A stretch of DNA of 64,000 nucleotides, taken from Neospora caninum Liverpool (lineage: Eukaryota > Apicomplexa > Conoidasida > Eucoccidiorida > Sarcocystidae). A model generated the notes under the pieces. The model was not told where the DNA came from. It worked only from the letters and a program-made list of their open reading frames with translations, and searched no databases. The position numbers were made by a program, and so were the translations under genes. The stretch's first letter is position 1; the number at the start of each line of letters is the position of its first letter. Below are positions 45,501 to 59,240 of this stretch, piece by piece. Location: the NCBI RefSeq assembly GCF_000208865.1, contig NC_018393.1, forward strand, positions 124,001-188,000, given 5' to 3'.

Positions 45501-48500
45501 AGCCGCGACCGCGTCTGAGCTCAAGCCCGGGAAGAACGGCAAGTGCCATGTCCAGATATCCAGGGGGGAGACGCGCAGAGCGCCGTCAGGACTCACTGCG
45601 CTCTGGAATGGCCGAACGACGCACGCGGGAGACTCCGGCGAAAACGAGGCGTGAGGCGGGTCCGAGCAGTCGAGAGGAAACGCAGACGGCGAAGCGTCCG
45701 AGGCACACGACGGAAGCGAAGGAAGAGAAGAAGAGACACAGAAGAGAGTCGAATCGGAGAGAAGCCGACCCGGATCGAGGCCCAGACCTCCTAGAGAGGA
45801 AGGTCCACGTCCGACGTCGCCTGGGGGGACGCGATCGGCATTCGCAACTTCACCGTCTCCGGGTTTTCTGCGTGATGGCCGAGGGTGGCTGCCTTCTACG
45901 GTAGTCCTCGCGACGACCTCGCATTCGCCCGTCGCTTCTGGACTTGTCGCAGAGCCCCCAAGAGGCAGCAGCAACGGCGGGAGCGGTCGCACCGCGGGGC
46001 CTGTCTTTGGATCCCGCAGAGACGCGTTTCCCTTCGCGGCGATGTCAACCAATTGCTGCAGAAGCTCGTCGGGCCACGGCTGGCTCTGGACCCCAACGCG
46101 GACTTCCAGGTCGCGGACGACGCCCTGGAGAGGGACGCGGATCCGCGCACAACGAAGAGCAGCCTTGAGGGCCTTCCACAGCGTGCGCTTTCGCGCGTGG
46201 AGCCCTCGCTGAGGTCCCGACTCGGGGAGCAGCCCAGACACCCTGCCGCGCCCGAGAGAGGCGAGAACTGAGGGGGAGAACGAGACGGGCAGTTGCCAGA
46301 GAGGAGATGCAGAAAGGGACGCGGCGTCGCGCGCTGCACTCGCGTCTGTCGCGCTGCGGCTCTCGCTGAGAGAATCCGACACGAGCGCGTGCCGCCCGGA
46401 GCTGGGCCCGTCCCCGGCCAAAGGCGCTCTGAGGCTGCGCGGGGCCGACTCGGGACTCGCGGAAAGGAGACCCTCGTCTCCACTGGCCGGAGGCGCAGAA
46501 GTCGAGGACGGGTGGACCAGAGGAGGAGAAGCTGGAGAGCCCGAGGCCTGGGCGAAACGGGACAGAGACTGAGAGGGAGCAAGGAGGCCTTCCTGAACGC
46601 TGGCGAAATGCGGCTCTGAGCCCCGGCTCATCTCGGATGCGCCGAAAAAAGACGCAGCGACAGACTCGGAAGCAGACGCGGGTTGGGAACGGCCCGGAGG
46701 GCGTTGAGCGAGAGGCGGCGCGTTGGGCGAAGACCTAAGCGACACCCGAGACTGCGAGACGTCTCCAGAATGAGAAAACAACGCGACAGACTGAGAGGAA
46801 GATGGAGATTCACTGGGTGTGACGGAAAGCAGCAGCGATGCGTTGCTTTCCGCGTCTCCAAAATTCGGGGATCGGCTAGCGCGCTCGCTGGCACCACTTG
46901 CCTCGACCTTCGCGCTGTCCCTGATCTCATCTCTTCTTTCTTCGTTACTTCCTCGTTCTGCCGAGGCTACAGACTCAGATGCGACCTTGCTCTCGGTCTC
47001 CCCGCCTTCTCGGCTTGCACTGCATTCTTCCTGAGGCTCCTGCCACGCGCGAGACAGGCGGTCCGAAGAGCGCTCCTCGCCTTCCTCCCCTGGCGCGGCT
47101 GGCAAATCCTGCGCACTTGGCGTCTTGCCTCCCGCCCTGCTTGAGTAGAAACCCAGCGACGAGGTCTCTGGGTTTCTGCGCCGTCGTCGCGCTCTGCTTT
47201 CGTCATTCAAGAGGAGTGCATGCGCCAGCTGACCTGCAGCCGCTGCGAGTTCGCCGCCCACGGCTTCCTCGGCGGCAAGCGCAGCGTTGACTTGGTGCCC
47301 CGCGGGGATCAACTGCCGTACGAGGAGTCGCCAGCCTTCGTAGCGCTCTGACGCCTCTGTCTCTCGCGCGGACTCGGCCTCTGCTGAGCGACCGCGTGCA
47401 GTCGAGGAGACACCGGAAAGGCGTTCTGGATCCCTCCACCATGCGCCTGGCGGCCCCACGTAAGTCAGCCCTTGGTCCTGCTCGAACAGAATGCTTTCCC
47501 AGGACGGCAAGACTCCAGAGCCCTCAGGGGTGTCTCCTGTCCCCTCACGCCGGGGCCCGGTTTGCCCGGGGTTCGCGTCTCCGAGTCCCTCAAAACAGCA
47601 GCCGTCTGCGTCGAAGTTCGAGGACGCAAAGGGGGAGAACCCTGCCTCAGACGAAGCCTCGACTGCGGACATGCGCCGTTGCCTGTCCTGAGAACCGACG
47701 AGAGATCTCTCGCTCCGCTCGCCGTCCGTCGGGCCCTTGCGCGCCGCGTCTCCCCGCGGCTGTCGCCCCCAGGGAAGGCAGGCAGCCTCGCGCGAATGAC
47801 GCCGCCGAGTCGCATGCAGGCCTGGCCCGCCCTCGGCTCCGCTGTGGACGTCGAGGCCGCGGGAGGCGACCCCACACTCGGGAAGACGAGAAGCGAAGTG
47901 CGGCAACGCGTTCGGGGTAGGCTGAAGAAGAGGGGCGTCTGTGGCGCCGTCTCGTCGCCTTGTGGCACTTTGTGAGACAGGGCGAAAAGCGGGGAAGGGC
48001 GCGAAGAAACAGCGAAACTGGTCTTCGTTTGCGGCTGTCCCCCAACGCAGCTCCGGCGACGAGAGAGATGGTTTCATCCCCTCTACGCGCTGGTGCGCCG
48101 TCGCTCCGCCACTCCCCAGACCACCCTGCCTGACTGCGTCTCCTGCTTCGCCCGGAAGAGCACGTGGAAACGAACGCCCCGCATGCAAGGACGAGAATGA
48201 CGGGCCAGGGGACGAAGACGGCGAAGGGCGCGGATCGACAGCGCTGAGCGGCGGCGGCAGACTGCTGCTGCACGCCTCGGCTGCATGCGCCAGCCGACTG
48301 CCCCGTTCTCCGCCATTCTCTTCCCGTCGACCCTTTCCTTGGTTTTTTTTATCCACAATCTCTTTGCGTGCGGCCACTCCTTCGCCTTCGTGTTCTCCGT
48401 GTTCTCGCCACTGCGGCTCCACCGAGAGCCGCTCCCCGCTTGCGCCTCTCTTTCCGCTTGCCTCGCGTTCGGCAGCTGAACCCCTGCGGGCTGTACTACG

Positions 48501-51500
48501 TCCGGCAGGTTCTCCCGCTGTCTCTCCGCCGCAGGCTGGACGCCTCCACGCTCTTCTTCCCTGGCCGTGCTCGCCGTGTTCGTCAACTGCGACATTCTCT
48601 CCTGCCTGATCTGGAGCGCCCGCCGGACTCGGTGAGACTCCCGAGGCCGCCTGCGAAGAAGTCTCCTTCTGAGTCCTGTCTGCTCGCTCCGTTGCCTTGC
48701 CCCAGCGGCGGGACTCCAAGGCTTGCCGTCCAGAGCGCCCCGCGCCTCTGGCAGGCCTCAGCCGCTCGCGGCCCTTCCCGAGCAGCACGAGGCGGGCATT
48801 GCGCGGGGCAAAGGAATCGAGAAACGCGTCTGCGGGGAGTGCGTTGAGCAGTCGCCAGTCGCGGTGCGTGCGATACGGGCTAGGGGAGAGACAGATCTTC
48901 AGCGAAGAGCAGTGGGTGACCAGGAGAGCTGGACAGTTCACCAAAGACAGCGTTCGCGGCGCGGGGCACGGCTGGTGCACACGCGTCACTTGGAGCATCG
49001 TGGCGCAGGGCCCTGAACAGACACACGCGGATTTCGAGGAAATCCAGAAATGCAGAAAGATGTCAAGATGCAAAGACGCGAAGCGAAAGGAAACAGATAT
49101 CGGACGCACACGTGGAAAAAAACAGACGAAAGACAAGTGCACCGGAGATAATGAGTCCCAAACAAACTGAAAAAAAACCAAACTACCAAACCAAACAAAT
49201 ACAGAGGGGACGTCTCTCCATATATCTATATCTACAAATATAAATATATATATATATATGCGTATATGTGGATCTATTCAAGTTGATTCGGCGTTTCGGG
49301 TTGTGTCTTACTTACCGAGCTTCACGGCGGGACACAGGGCGACGCCGCGGCCTGCGCCTAGAAGGGATTTCAAGCCTCCCACGTGCCACGTCATGTTGTA
49401 TTTTTCACTTTGAGTTTCGTCTTCCTGGTTGGGCTTGGATCCCCTCTCAGACTCTGGCGACTCGACCCGAAACGAGCAGCGCACTTCGTCTCTCGGGCCG
49501 AGCTGCTGGAGCATCTGCACGCGCTTTACCAGACGCGCCACACGGGCGGCCATGGCCTGCCTCGCCTCTGAAGAAGACGGGACAGAGACAGCACCGGAAC
49601 AAGAACCGGCAAAAGAACTGGGAGAAGAACTCGAGGAGCAGGAAGAGGGTGGAGAGGATGCCAGTAGCGTGTGTGCCTCAGCCATCGCAGTGTTGAGATC
49701 AGCGAATGCTGCATGCAGATCGCGAAGACGGTCGAGATCAGGCGTGAAGGAAAGTTCCATGGTCAGTTTGCTGGTCCGGAAATACGACCTTCCGGTCTCG
49801 GGACTCTGTTTCTCTCTCTCGAGGAAATGGTTTTCAATCTCTCCGCGTAAGGCGCTTCTGCGCGTCGCTTCATCTCCTCGCTGCGTTGCGTCCCGCCGTG
49901 CTCTGCGTCTCTCCACTTGGTCTCCCTCGTCCTCCCCGCGTCGTGGCTGGCTCGCTTCTCCGTTTGCTCCAGCGTTGTCTCCTTCTCCTCCGCCGCCCAG
50001 ATCGATTCCGTTCCTCGGCGGGCCTTCATCCTGGAAACCTCGCGAGGAGCCGCGGCCAGCCAGACCGCCCCGCGCTCCTGCCAAGTGCGGCGCCGGTGAG
50101 TTGCTGTCTTCTCGCCGGCTTTGATCTTCTTTTTCTAAAAGCGGGGCACGGCCGCGCTCGGCCTGTGGACGGCCTGGAGAGAAGCGTGTCCTCCGACCCC
50201 GGAGGGTGCGCAGCTCTTCCGTTTCCACGTCTCCACCGGATGCACCCGTCACTGGCGACTCCGACCTAGACGGGAATTCAGAAGCTGCCGAGCAGGCGCG
50301 CGAAGGCGAAAGCTCCAGGCTCCGTCCAAAGTGGAGAAGACGCCTGGACGACGCACTACACAGGACTTCCGCGCGCGACAGGACGTCTTCTGGAGTGAGC
50401 CTCTCGGCGAGCGCGGGACCGGAAAACGCCCAGTTCCGTCCTTCAGCGTTTCGTTCCCACAGCTGCGCGTCGTCGCGGCAGAAGCCTTCCCCTGTCGGTG
50501 CGTCTTCTGTGTCTCCGCCCACGCTCCGGTCGCGGCGCGCTCCGCTCCCGCTGCAAGCCCGTTCCTCGGCGGCCTCTGGATGCAGGCCGGACGCGCAGGC
50601 AGTGAGCACCGCGGCGACGCTCTGTGAATCGATCCAGTCGCCAGCGACGACCGTGTCCTGAACGGTCTGCTTTCCGTGCGGACTGACACACCAGACTCCA
50701 CGGACTTCGGCTTGACTCGGGCGCAGCTGCTGATGGTGCGCATGCACCCGAGCCATGACGTCGCTGTACGCGGCCACGCGAGGCTCGCCCGATGTCACGG
50801 GGTGGACACACACGCCCCCGGAAGCTGCTGGCGACAGCGAGGAGGAGAGCGACGAAAAGGAGGAGCGCGGCGCAGAAGAGGGAGGCGAAGGCGAGCGCAG
50901 GAGGCCTGGGGAAGGGAGGACGCGGTAGCAGGGAGGCGTGAAGCTTTGAGGCGGGTAACTCCGATTCAGGTGCTCCGCCAGCGCAAACGTCCGTTGGTAT
51001 ATGGGAGGATCAGGGATGAAAGGGTGGCTGTGAAAGTCTCCAGGACCGAGGGTAAGCCGAGACGCAACGCACGGCTCCTGGGCTTCGCCGTCGCTGTCTC
51101 CGCGCCTCTCTTGGGTCTCTTCGTCGCGATCGAAACGCGGCGGCGCCTTCCCCACAGCAGAAAGAGACAGGTAACCTGCGTCAGCCGCGGCCTCTGTCGC
51201 AGGCGCAGCCGCATGCGGGGCCTGAGGCTGGTGTGGGGAAAGCGAAGAAAGACAGCTTCGGTTTCGTCGCGATCCGCTCACGGACGCCCAGGCGCCTTCC
51301 GCCTCTCGTCTCGGAGTCGGCGAGACAACTCCGGACCCGCTGACGACCTGCGTGGTGCACGAGAGCCAGAAATACCGAGAAGCCGGTGGAGGGACCGTGA
51401 AGGACGGAGCTGCGGAGGGAGGAGAAGACGCGGAGGAAAGGCGCGTTAGCGGGGAGTTCCGCGATTGCGAGTCAGCCTCGGAGGCGATTTGTGCATTCGT

Positions 51501-54500
51501 CGACGTGCGTCCGTCGTCGCTGCTCCTCGTGCCCGCTTCGGCAGGTTCCGGCCTTTTTTCAACCCCTTTGGGGTCGCTGCGTTTCTCCGCGGTCTCCGCG
51601 CTTCGTGTCGTCCTCGACCGCGTCCCCAGCAGCTCGGACAGAAGCGCGTCGACGGCGGCTTCTTCTGGCGACACCGCGTGGGTGAGCGGCGCCCAGCCGA
51701 ACTCCGGGCCCGCGTGCCAGCCGAGGGCGTCTTCGCGCTGGCCGTCTTCGTCTCCGCCTGTGCACCGCGGGAGCGCAGGCAGGCTGCCTTCGTCCGGCGC
51801 GAGCAAGGGTTGGTTCTTCCCGTTCTGCCGCCAGCCCACTGTGAATTCGACTCTCCAGACCCCCGCTCTGAGGAACTCATCGCGAGGAATCAGAGCCCCC
51901 GACACCAAGTGGATCGTGTCGCTCGCACCCACGCGCGCTTCGTCCCGGTTCTGCCTCGCCTCGTCGGTCGGAGCCGCGCCGACGTGAGAAGGAAGCCCCG
52001 ACACTCGCACAGACGCCTCGGCGCTTCCTCGCTGGCTGCCGCCGTCCGACGAAAAGCTGGACTCTTTGCCGAACGGCTGCGCGGTCGCGGTCCTGCCAGC
52101 AAAGCTCCCGCGGCGCATGCAAGCCCCAGCCGAACGCCCGCCCCTTCCAGGGAGGAGCGCAGTGGCAGACGAAGAGCCCCACGACAGGGCCTGGGGCGTT
52201 TCACCCAGAGACGACAGGGCGAGGAGCGCGTCTCCACTCGAGCCGCGTCTGCGGCCTTCGCCCTGTAGCCCCCCTCGCGCCGCTTCCGCGAGACTGCCGT
52301 GTCTTCTCCCTCTCCGGCAGAGCCCTGAAGAACTCGACGCAGGCACAGCTCCGCTCCCGCCTGCGTCGGGCTCTTCCCTCGCCTCTCGGTCTCTGCGTCG
52401 CTCGTCCCGACCTCGCTCCAGCGCCATGGCAAATACGGGGTTTTGAGAGGCGAAGGCACCGACTAGACTCGAGGCTGAGGGAGTCGCGGCGCTGGTGGCT
52501 GAGCTCGTCGGAGCGCAGTAGCTCGAGCGGCGGCCAGCCGTCGTCGGAAGAGAAGAGAGACCGCCCGTGAGGGCGCCGAAGCTTCCACTCCGGCCGACAG
52601 AAGTTCCCGAGAACGTTCGCGAACGAGTGCCGGAGCGAGTGAACTGAGCCGGTGGAGCCGCCGCCGGAGTGGGATGACCGCTACCTCGGCGCTGGTAGCT
52701 CCGCGGCACAGGCGGATGAGGCGCACGGCTCGAACTCCCCGGGGCGGGGAGCACGAGGGACGAGGCAGATGAGAGCGAGGCACTCGAGAACGAACGCGAG
52801 CGATCCGGGAGCGCCGTCGGCTGCGAAGGCTGCCCACGAGAGGAGACAGGCAGAGGGGACGCGAGGTGCGAAGGCAGAGGACGCGCGAGAGAAGAATGCG
52901 AGGCCAGTCTTCGCACGGTGCCCCAGACGTCCTCGTCTCTCTCGGTTAGCAGCCCCACGGCGTTCTTCAGGAAGCGAGTTTCAACTCGCTTTTCGGTTCC
53001 GAGACCAAGTCCTGAGTTCTGGTCCTCGTTGACAGACGGAGCATGCGCGAGAGAGGGAGGGAGACGCCACAGGAAGGAAGCAGGCCGGGAAAAGAGAACT
53101 TGCGCAGACTCCATACTCGCCGCAAGTTTGGCCTCTCCCCGCACGCGCCTTTCCTCTTCAGGGAAGCCTTCCAGAGGCGTCGTTTCAATGGCCAGAGCGC
53201 CGGCTGCCGTCGCGAGAGCGCGTGCAGCATCGAGAGGGCGAGCGGCCTTGCCGGCGACATGCGCGTCCGAATCTCCGCGGAAGCACGGGGATTTCTGAGC
53301 GCCATCGGAGCCTGCACAGACGTCGTCCTTGGTTCTCTCCTCACGTTTCGTAAGCGACGCAGGACAGAAAGGCGCAGCCTCTGTGGCGTCAAGCAGACCC
53401 AGCCGAACAGCCGCAGCCAGCGAGCCGAGCGCGAAGTACCCTGTCCCTCTGTCTCTTTCTTTGTCTCCGTCTCGCAGACGCGGGCGTGTGTTCGCGATCG
53501 AGGGTTCTTCCGGCCAGTGCGGTGAGGGCGGAGACCCCGCGGGGAAGAAGAGCTGAGGCGACAGGGACGGAGAGTAATCGGTTGCGTACCAGAGACAGTC
53601 GGCGTGGTAGTTGCTCATCTCAACGACGGGGATCCAGGGTGAAGGCGGCGAAACCGACGCCGCAGGAGAGACACGAGACGACTGAGGCCCCGGCGCGCGC
53701 GACCGGGTACAGAACGCCCCCCGAGGCCGCGCATACACAGTGAGCAGGTCCCCAGGAGCCAGCTGGCTTGGGGAACTACAGAAGCTGATAACGGCGCCTG
53801 CTGCGTAAGGGGAGAGGTCGATCGTGCGAACGTCTGCCTCGAAGCAGAGGGCGAGTTCTCGCGAGAGGAAGGCAACGGGATCACTCGTGAATGGCGGATG
53901 TCCCTTGCCGCTGTCGCCCGCCTCACAGCCTTCCGTTCGTTCCTCGCCTGAATCGCCGCGTTCCAAAGCCCAGGACGCGAGCGCCTGTCTAGAGGTTTGT
54001 GCGGAGGCTGCGAAGGAATCCAGCGCCCTGACGTCGCTCAGACACACGCCGCCTCCGAGCGAGTCCGGCTCGGCGCGCCCGTCCCCGATGGCGCCGGACC
54101 GCGGCCCGACTCCCCACCGGAGGCACAGCCGCCTGCGCAGCTCTCGCGCGTCCAGCCGAACCGCGAGGGGAGAGAACACGGGGACGGCGCCTGGCCGCGC
54201 ATGCGCCAAGGGCAAAGCGGGCGCGGTGAGCGCGCGGGGAGGGTGGCGCGCTCCCTCGTCCGCTTCGCCGATTCCCCGTTTGCTCTGTCCGGCCCTTCTG
54301 GCCTGGCAGCTCGTGCTTTCGTCGAGCGCCGACACAGGGAGAATGGCCTCGAGCGCGTCACTCGCCACTGAGGGCGACCCCAGCCCAGCGAGCAGAGGCA
54401 GGGCGAGTGGAGAAGAGGCGGAAAACGCTATCTTGTACGGTGTATATGACTGGAAAGAATGGGACGCGGAGCTCAGCTGCAGCGGCGAACTCAGGCATAC

Positions 54501-57500
54501 CGGCACGTCGCTCCGGTCCCTGCTGTCCTGCATCCGTCCACTGATATGCGCCGCCTCGCCCCGTTCTGTGGAAAGCCATTGAGGGGGTACGGAGAGGACA
54601 GGCGAAGAAGCCGACTCTGGCAGGACTCGGCCCGTGCGTGGAGAACTGTCCCCTCCCTCGCACTGGTTTCTCGCGGACAGCGGTCGTTCACTTCCCCGCC
54701 TCCGCGAGTCCCGCGCAAGGTCCGCCTCCGACGCGTCACCCCCCGCGCCTTCCGCTTCTCTGAGAGAGAACGAAGGCGAGATAGAAAAGGACGCGGGCGT
54801 CGACAGGCCGAGATTTGCTGCGGCTGGGCGACTTGCGTTGCCGCGCTCCAACGCGTGCGTTCTCGCGTCTGTCGCCCCGCTGCCGTCGCCTCCCTGGCCG
54901 CCCGCTCGCTGAGCCACGGACGCCTGCTGGCCTCCCAGCTGCGGCTCCATCGCGGGCCCCCTCGCTGTGGGGTGTGTCCCCGCCAGAGCCTTTCGCGTCC
55001 GCGCCAGCTGTCTCCGTTTCTCGGCGATGCGCCACAGAGTGGGCCAGAGGGCCTTGCGCAGGTCCAGGTGCTCCGGGAGAAGCATGTGCTGGCTTTCCTC
55101 GTCGAGCAGCGGAAGGAATCGCTCGAAATCGACTTCGAATCTGTCACTCGACCGCGCATCTCCTGGACAGCCTCGACACTTCCGGCCGTCCAGCAGATAC
55201 TGTCCGTTCCAGAACGCGTCGCTCACGGCGAGGCTCCCACCCGTGGACTGGCTCGGGTCTGGCCCTCGTTGCCGAGCTCTGCCGCAGACCTCGCTCCGCG
55301 CTGCGCCTTCCCCCGGGCCCTCCGCGCCCAGGCGCCGCTTGCACTCCCAGAACGTCTCGTTGCCTAAGCGGCTGCGCTCGACCCCGCGGAGAGCTGTCAG
55401 GCGCTGCAGGAATTCGAAGAGGAACAGGGCGAAGGGGACACCTTGGGAGTGGGGCAAGTTGCCTTCCAAGCCGCGCAAGTCTTGCAGAACTTTGCACTGA
55501 AGCAGCAACTCCTTCACGGCTTGCTCCACGCAAAACCCGGTGCCTCCCACGCACCCTGAAGACGCCGGAGCCTCACACGGAGGCTGACCACCGCCGTGGA
55601 GAGGGACGGGGCCAGGCTGGAGCCAGAGAGGCGACGACGCGGCATGGGGACACCATCTCGTGTCTCGAGAAGCCGAAGAGGAGACGCCACGCGTGTCTCC
55701 GCAGCTCCACCGCGAGAGCAGAGACACTGAACACTGCGAAGGCGGAGAGTCGGAAGAAGCGAGGGGCGGTGGGGACGACGAGGCCGGACCAAACGACGAG
55801 GCTGGACCAGACGGCGACTGGGAACGGAAAGCGGGGTAGCTGTTTTGGTAGCTGTGATCGTGCGGACGATCACCACACGCAGAAAATGGAGACGAGAGAG
55901 TCGCGGAAGTCGTGTGAGGTTCCTCTGGGCACGACGGGGTTGAGCGAGAGAGACGGTTGCTGCCAGCAGTCGACACACTGCGTGGCGGATGTGCTCTGCG
56001 CCCGCCTGCGTTCGAGGGATCGGCTTCAGAGGCGAACGCGGAAAACGGGGAGCGGCACCTGGGCGAGGAGGGCCCGTCGAGGCGCGAGGTCCGTGACGGG
56101 TTGCTTCTCGGCTCTCTCTCTGCCTTTTCGCAGAGAAGGCGAATGTCGCTGAGTCGCCACGTCACTCGCTGCGCCGAGAGCTGCCTTCGACGGTTGGCCT
56201 CGCGCGCCTCCGCCCCACACTCGCCGCAAGCTGCGGCGCACTTGCATGCACTGAACAGGACCGCAAGGACTTGACCGACGTATTCCGCTAAGGGCGGGAG
56301 AATAATCTGCTGCGTCGGTCGAAGGGGTCGGGGTCTCGGGGGGAGCGAAGAGAGCGGGAGAGCGCTGGAGCCTCCCTGCGTTTCCGACTGGCTCGTGTAC
56401 ATCGAGTTGACGCCGGCGCTTTCGAAGACGCTGTCGGCGACTCGAGGAACGCGAATCTGCGCAGCGATCTCCATGAAGAGCAGAAGAAAGAAGAAGCGCA
56501 TCCGAGCGCTCAACGCGAGGGCTTCATCCTCAGCTGGGGCCACGTCTCTCTCCGCGTCTCTCTCGTCTCTCTGTTGTGACGAAGACGCGAGAGCGAGAGA
56601 ACAGGCGGCGTCCGGCGACGAAGACTCCGAAGACGATCCCGCGTCTCGAGACCAGATCGCAGGCGCGGTCGCCTGCGGAGAGAAGGAACGCGACGGCGTC
56701 TGAGGGCCGAGCGAACCTTCTGATGTTTCTGGAAGCACCCTGAGCGGCGAGGAAGGCGAAGAGGCGTGGAGCGCAGGCGCTGCAGACCCACACGAGCGGG
56801 CTGAGGAGGGGGGGGAGAGACGGGAAGACGTGCACGTTTCTAGGCAGTTAAGGCCAGGGGTGTTCGTCCCGCCAGGCTCACGGCGCCCCACAGTGCACGG
56901 ACTCGGAGACTCCTGCGAAGACAGCCAGAACGGCGACCCTAGCTGGACTTCGGGATGACGCTCGGAGTCCGCCAAGCAAGATGAAGTCGCGCTCGGATCG
57001 TCGCAGTGGACACGGCGCGCCTGAGCCCGCAGGCGTCTTTGTCTCTGAGGATGCGTGCGAGGAGGCCCTTGCAGCCAAGGCGCCAACTGCAAGAAATGCA
57101 CAGCAGAACCGCGAGAACGAATGACGGAAAACACGACCGTTTCGAGGAGCCCTCCAACCACGTCACTACCGCACACGCATGGAATGTGAAAACAGCGTCG
57201 CGCGCTTCCGAGGTCTGTCGTTTGTCGGCAAGAAACAACTCTACCAAGGAGATTCGACCACGGCGCAGCATTCCGTCGGCCAAGGGCCCCTCTCTTGAGT
57301 GGACATACATCGATGCACGCACAAAAGAATAACTCGACGCATCTCGGTACTTTACACCTACCTACGCAGTACATATACATACATATATACATATATACAT
57401 ATAGGGGCATCGGCGTCGGTGTGAGGGCATCTGGATGCATTCGCGCGTTGTTTGGTTCCGCGTAGAGCCGCACGGGAGACGCTTGATCGCCGGACGCGTC

Positions 57501-59202
57501 CTCTTTACCTGGGAAAATCGCTTGACGAGAAAGACCGCCGCAGGCTGCAGCGCGGGGCCGCACCCCTCGAGAGTTGCGCAACTACCGGCCAGTCCCACGA
57601 GAGCTTGAAAGACGTTTGGGTGGTAGACGCACGCGAGAAGGTGCGCGAGGCTCGCTCGCACTGCTCTCTCTTCTCTCCACTTGGCGTCTGTTCGAAGCTC
57701 TCGCGCGTTTCGTGCTCCCGCCCCCGGCTCCCGCGCGTCTTTCTGTCTTTCTCCACCCGCTGTCGACGCACCGCTGTCGCTCGCCGAGTCTGGGAATGTT
57801 TCCGTCAGCGGCGTGTCTTCGCTGCGTGACGTGAGCAGACTGACAGCCGCGCGAGTCTGAGCCTGTTCGCGGACTTCCGGATGGCCGCCAACGTCTTCGA
57901 CGAGCCAGCGGATAAAAGTCAGATCCACGGACGGCTGGAACAGGTCGAGGAAGAGGGAGGACTGGAGGGAACGGAAGGCGCTTTCTGCCCGTCGACGTCG
58001 CTTCTTCCGCGGCTTCCCTCCTGATGCATGCGCGCCGCGAGGCTTTGGGACGGCCCCCTTGTCTCCGGTCTCCGCCACGGACCGAGAGGTTCTTTCCTGA
58101 GTTCCCGGGAAGGCCTCGAGCAGCGCGCGACCGGCAGCTGGCGAAGGGAAGGGCGCTGGGAGATTCGTGTAGTGCTGAAGAACCTCGGCGCGGTTGGCGA
58201 CACTCACAACAAACTTCCACCCCCACATCGCGTGCGCCGGCTCCATCTCCTCTATGCCCCGGTCGCTAAGCCGCCTCCTCGGCTTCTCCGTGCCGCCGTC
58301 AGGGCGGCTCTCGGTCGCCTCCACGCCACAGTTTCCTGTTGCGTGCGAGTCCAGATCGGTTGCCGTCGCTCTTCCGCCTCTTGCGGCTTCAAGCATGGAC
58401 GCGCTCTGCGTGTACAGCCGCCCGCGTCTCCGCGCTCCCTCTACCGGGCCTCCATTGGCGTCGACTGCTCTCTGGGCGCTGCGAGTCCTCGGCGGCGCCC
58501 CGCTCGCGTGCAAAGAAGGATAGGGATAACGCGCAGCCGCCGCACGCTCGTCGCTCTGCGCTGTGCGTGCGCCACAGCCATGCTCCTCTCTCCCGTTCCG
58601 CTCCCGTTCGACGGCTTCCAACTCGGCGCTGCGAGCCGCCGCCGCGTCGTCGGCTCTCAGGTCGTTCGCGGGACTTGCAAAAGTCAGCGGCGTGAACTCC
58701 GGCGACATCCAGAGACCAGCGGAGTTGCTGCCGCACATCGGATTCGGAAGCGGCGCGGACGGCGAGTTGAGGCCGAACGGGTGGAAGGCGTAGGAGAAGC
58801 GGAACCCCGGAAGAAAGACAGGCGACGTCCACGGACGCTCCGAAGCGCCGCTGTGCAGCAGACAAAGAACGACAGGCGCGAGCATCGACGACAGAGCGAC
58901 AGAACCGCAGCGACGAACAACAAGAGAGACGACGCCACCTCTATGCAGCTGAAGTGTGCATGTGGAGGCAGTATAAAACACACACGTATGCGTACACATA
59001 CGGAGAACCGTTTCAGAGCGAGACTCCCAGAAGAAACAAGACACGCTGCTGGAAGAAAGAACACCAGAACGCATCGCAACCGAATACGTCCGGGTTTGTA
59101 TCTGAAGGGAGTGGACGGACCCTAAGCAATACGGTGGCACAGGAAAGGTTTTGCCCCTGATCACGCTGCATATTGGCATTGCTCTCACCTCAAACTGCAC
59201 TC

Positions 59203-59240
<38 letters not shown>

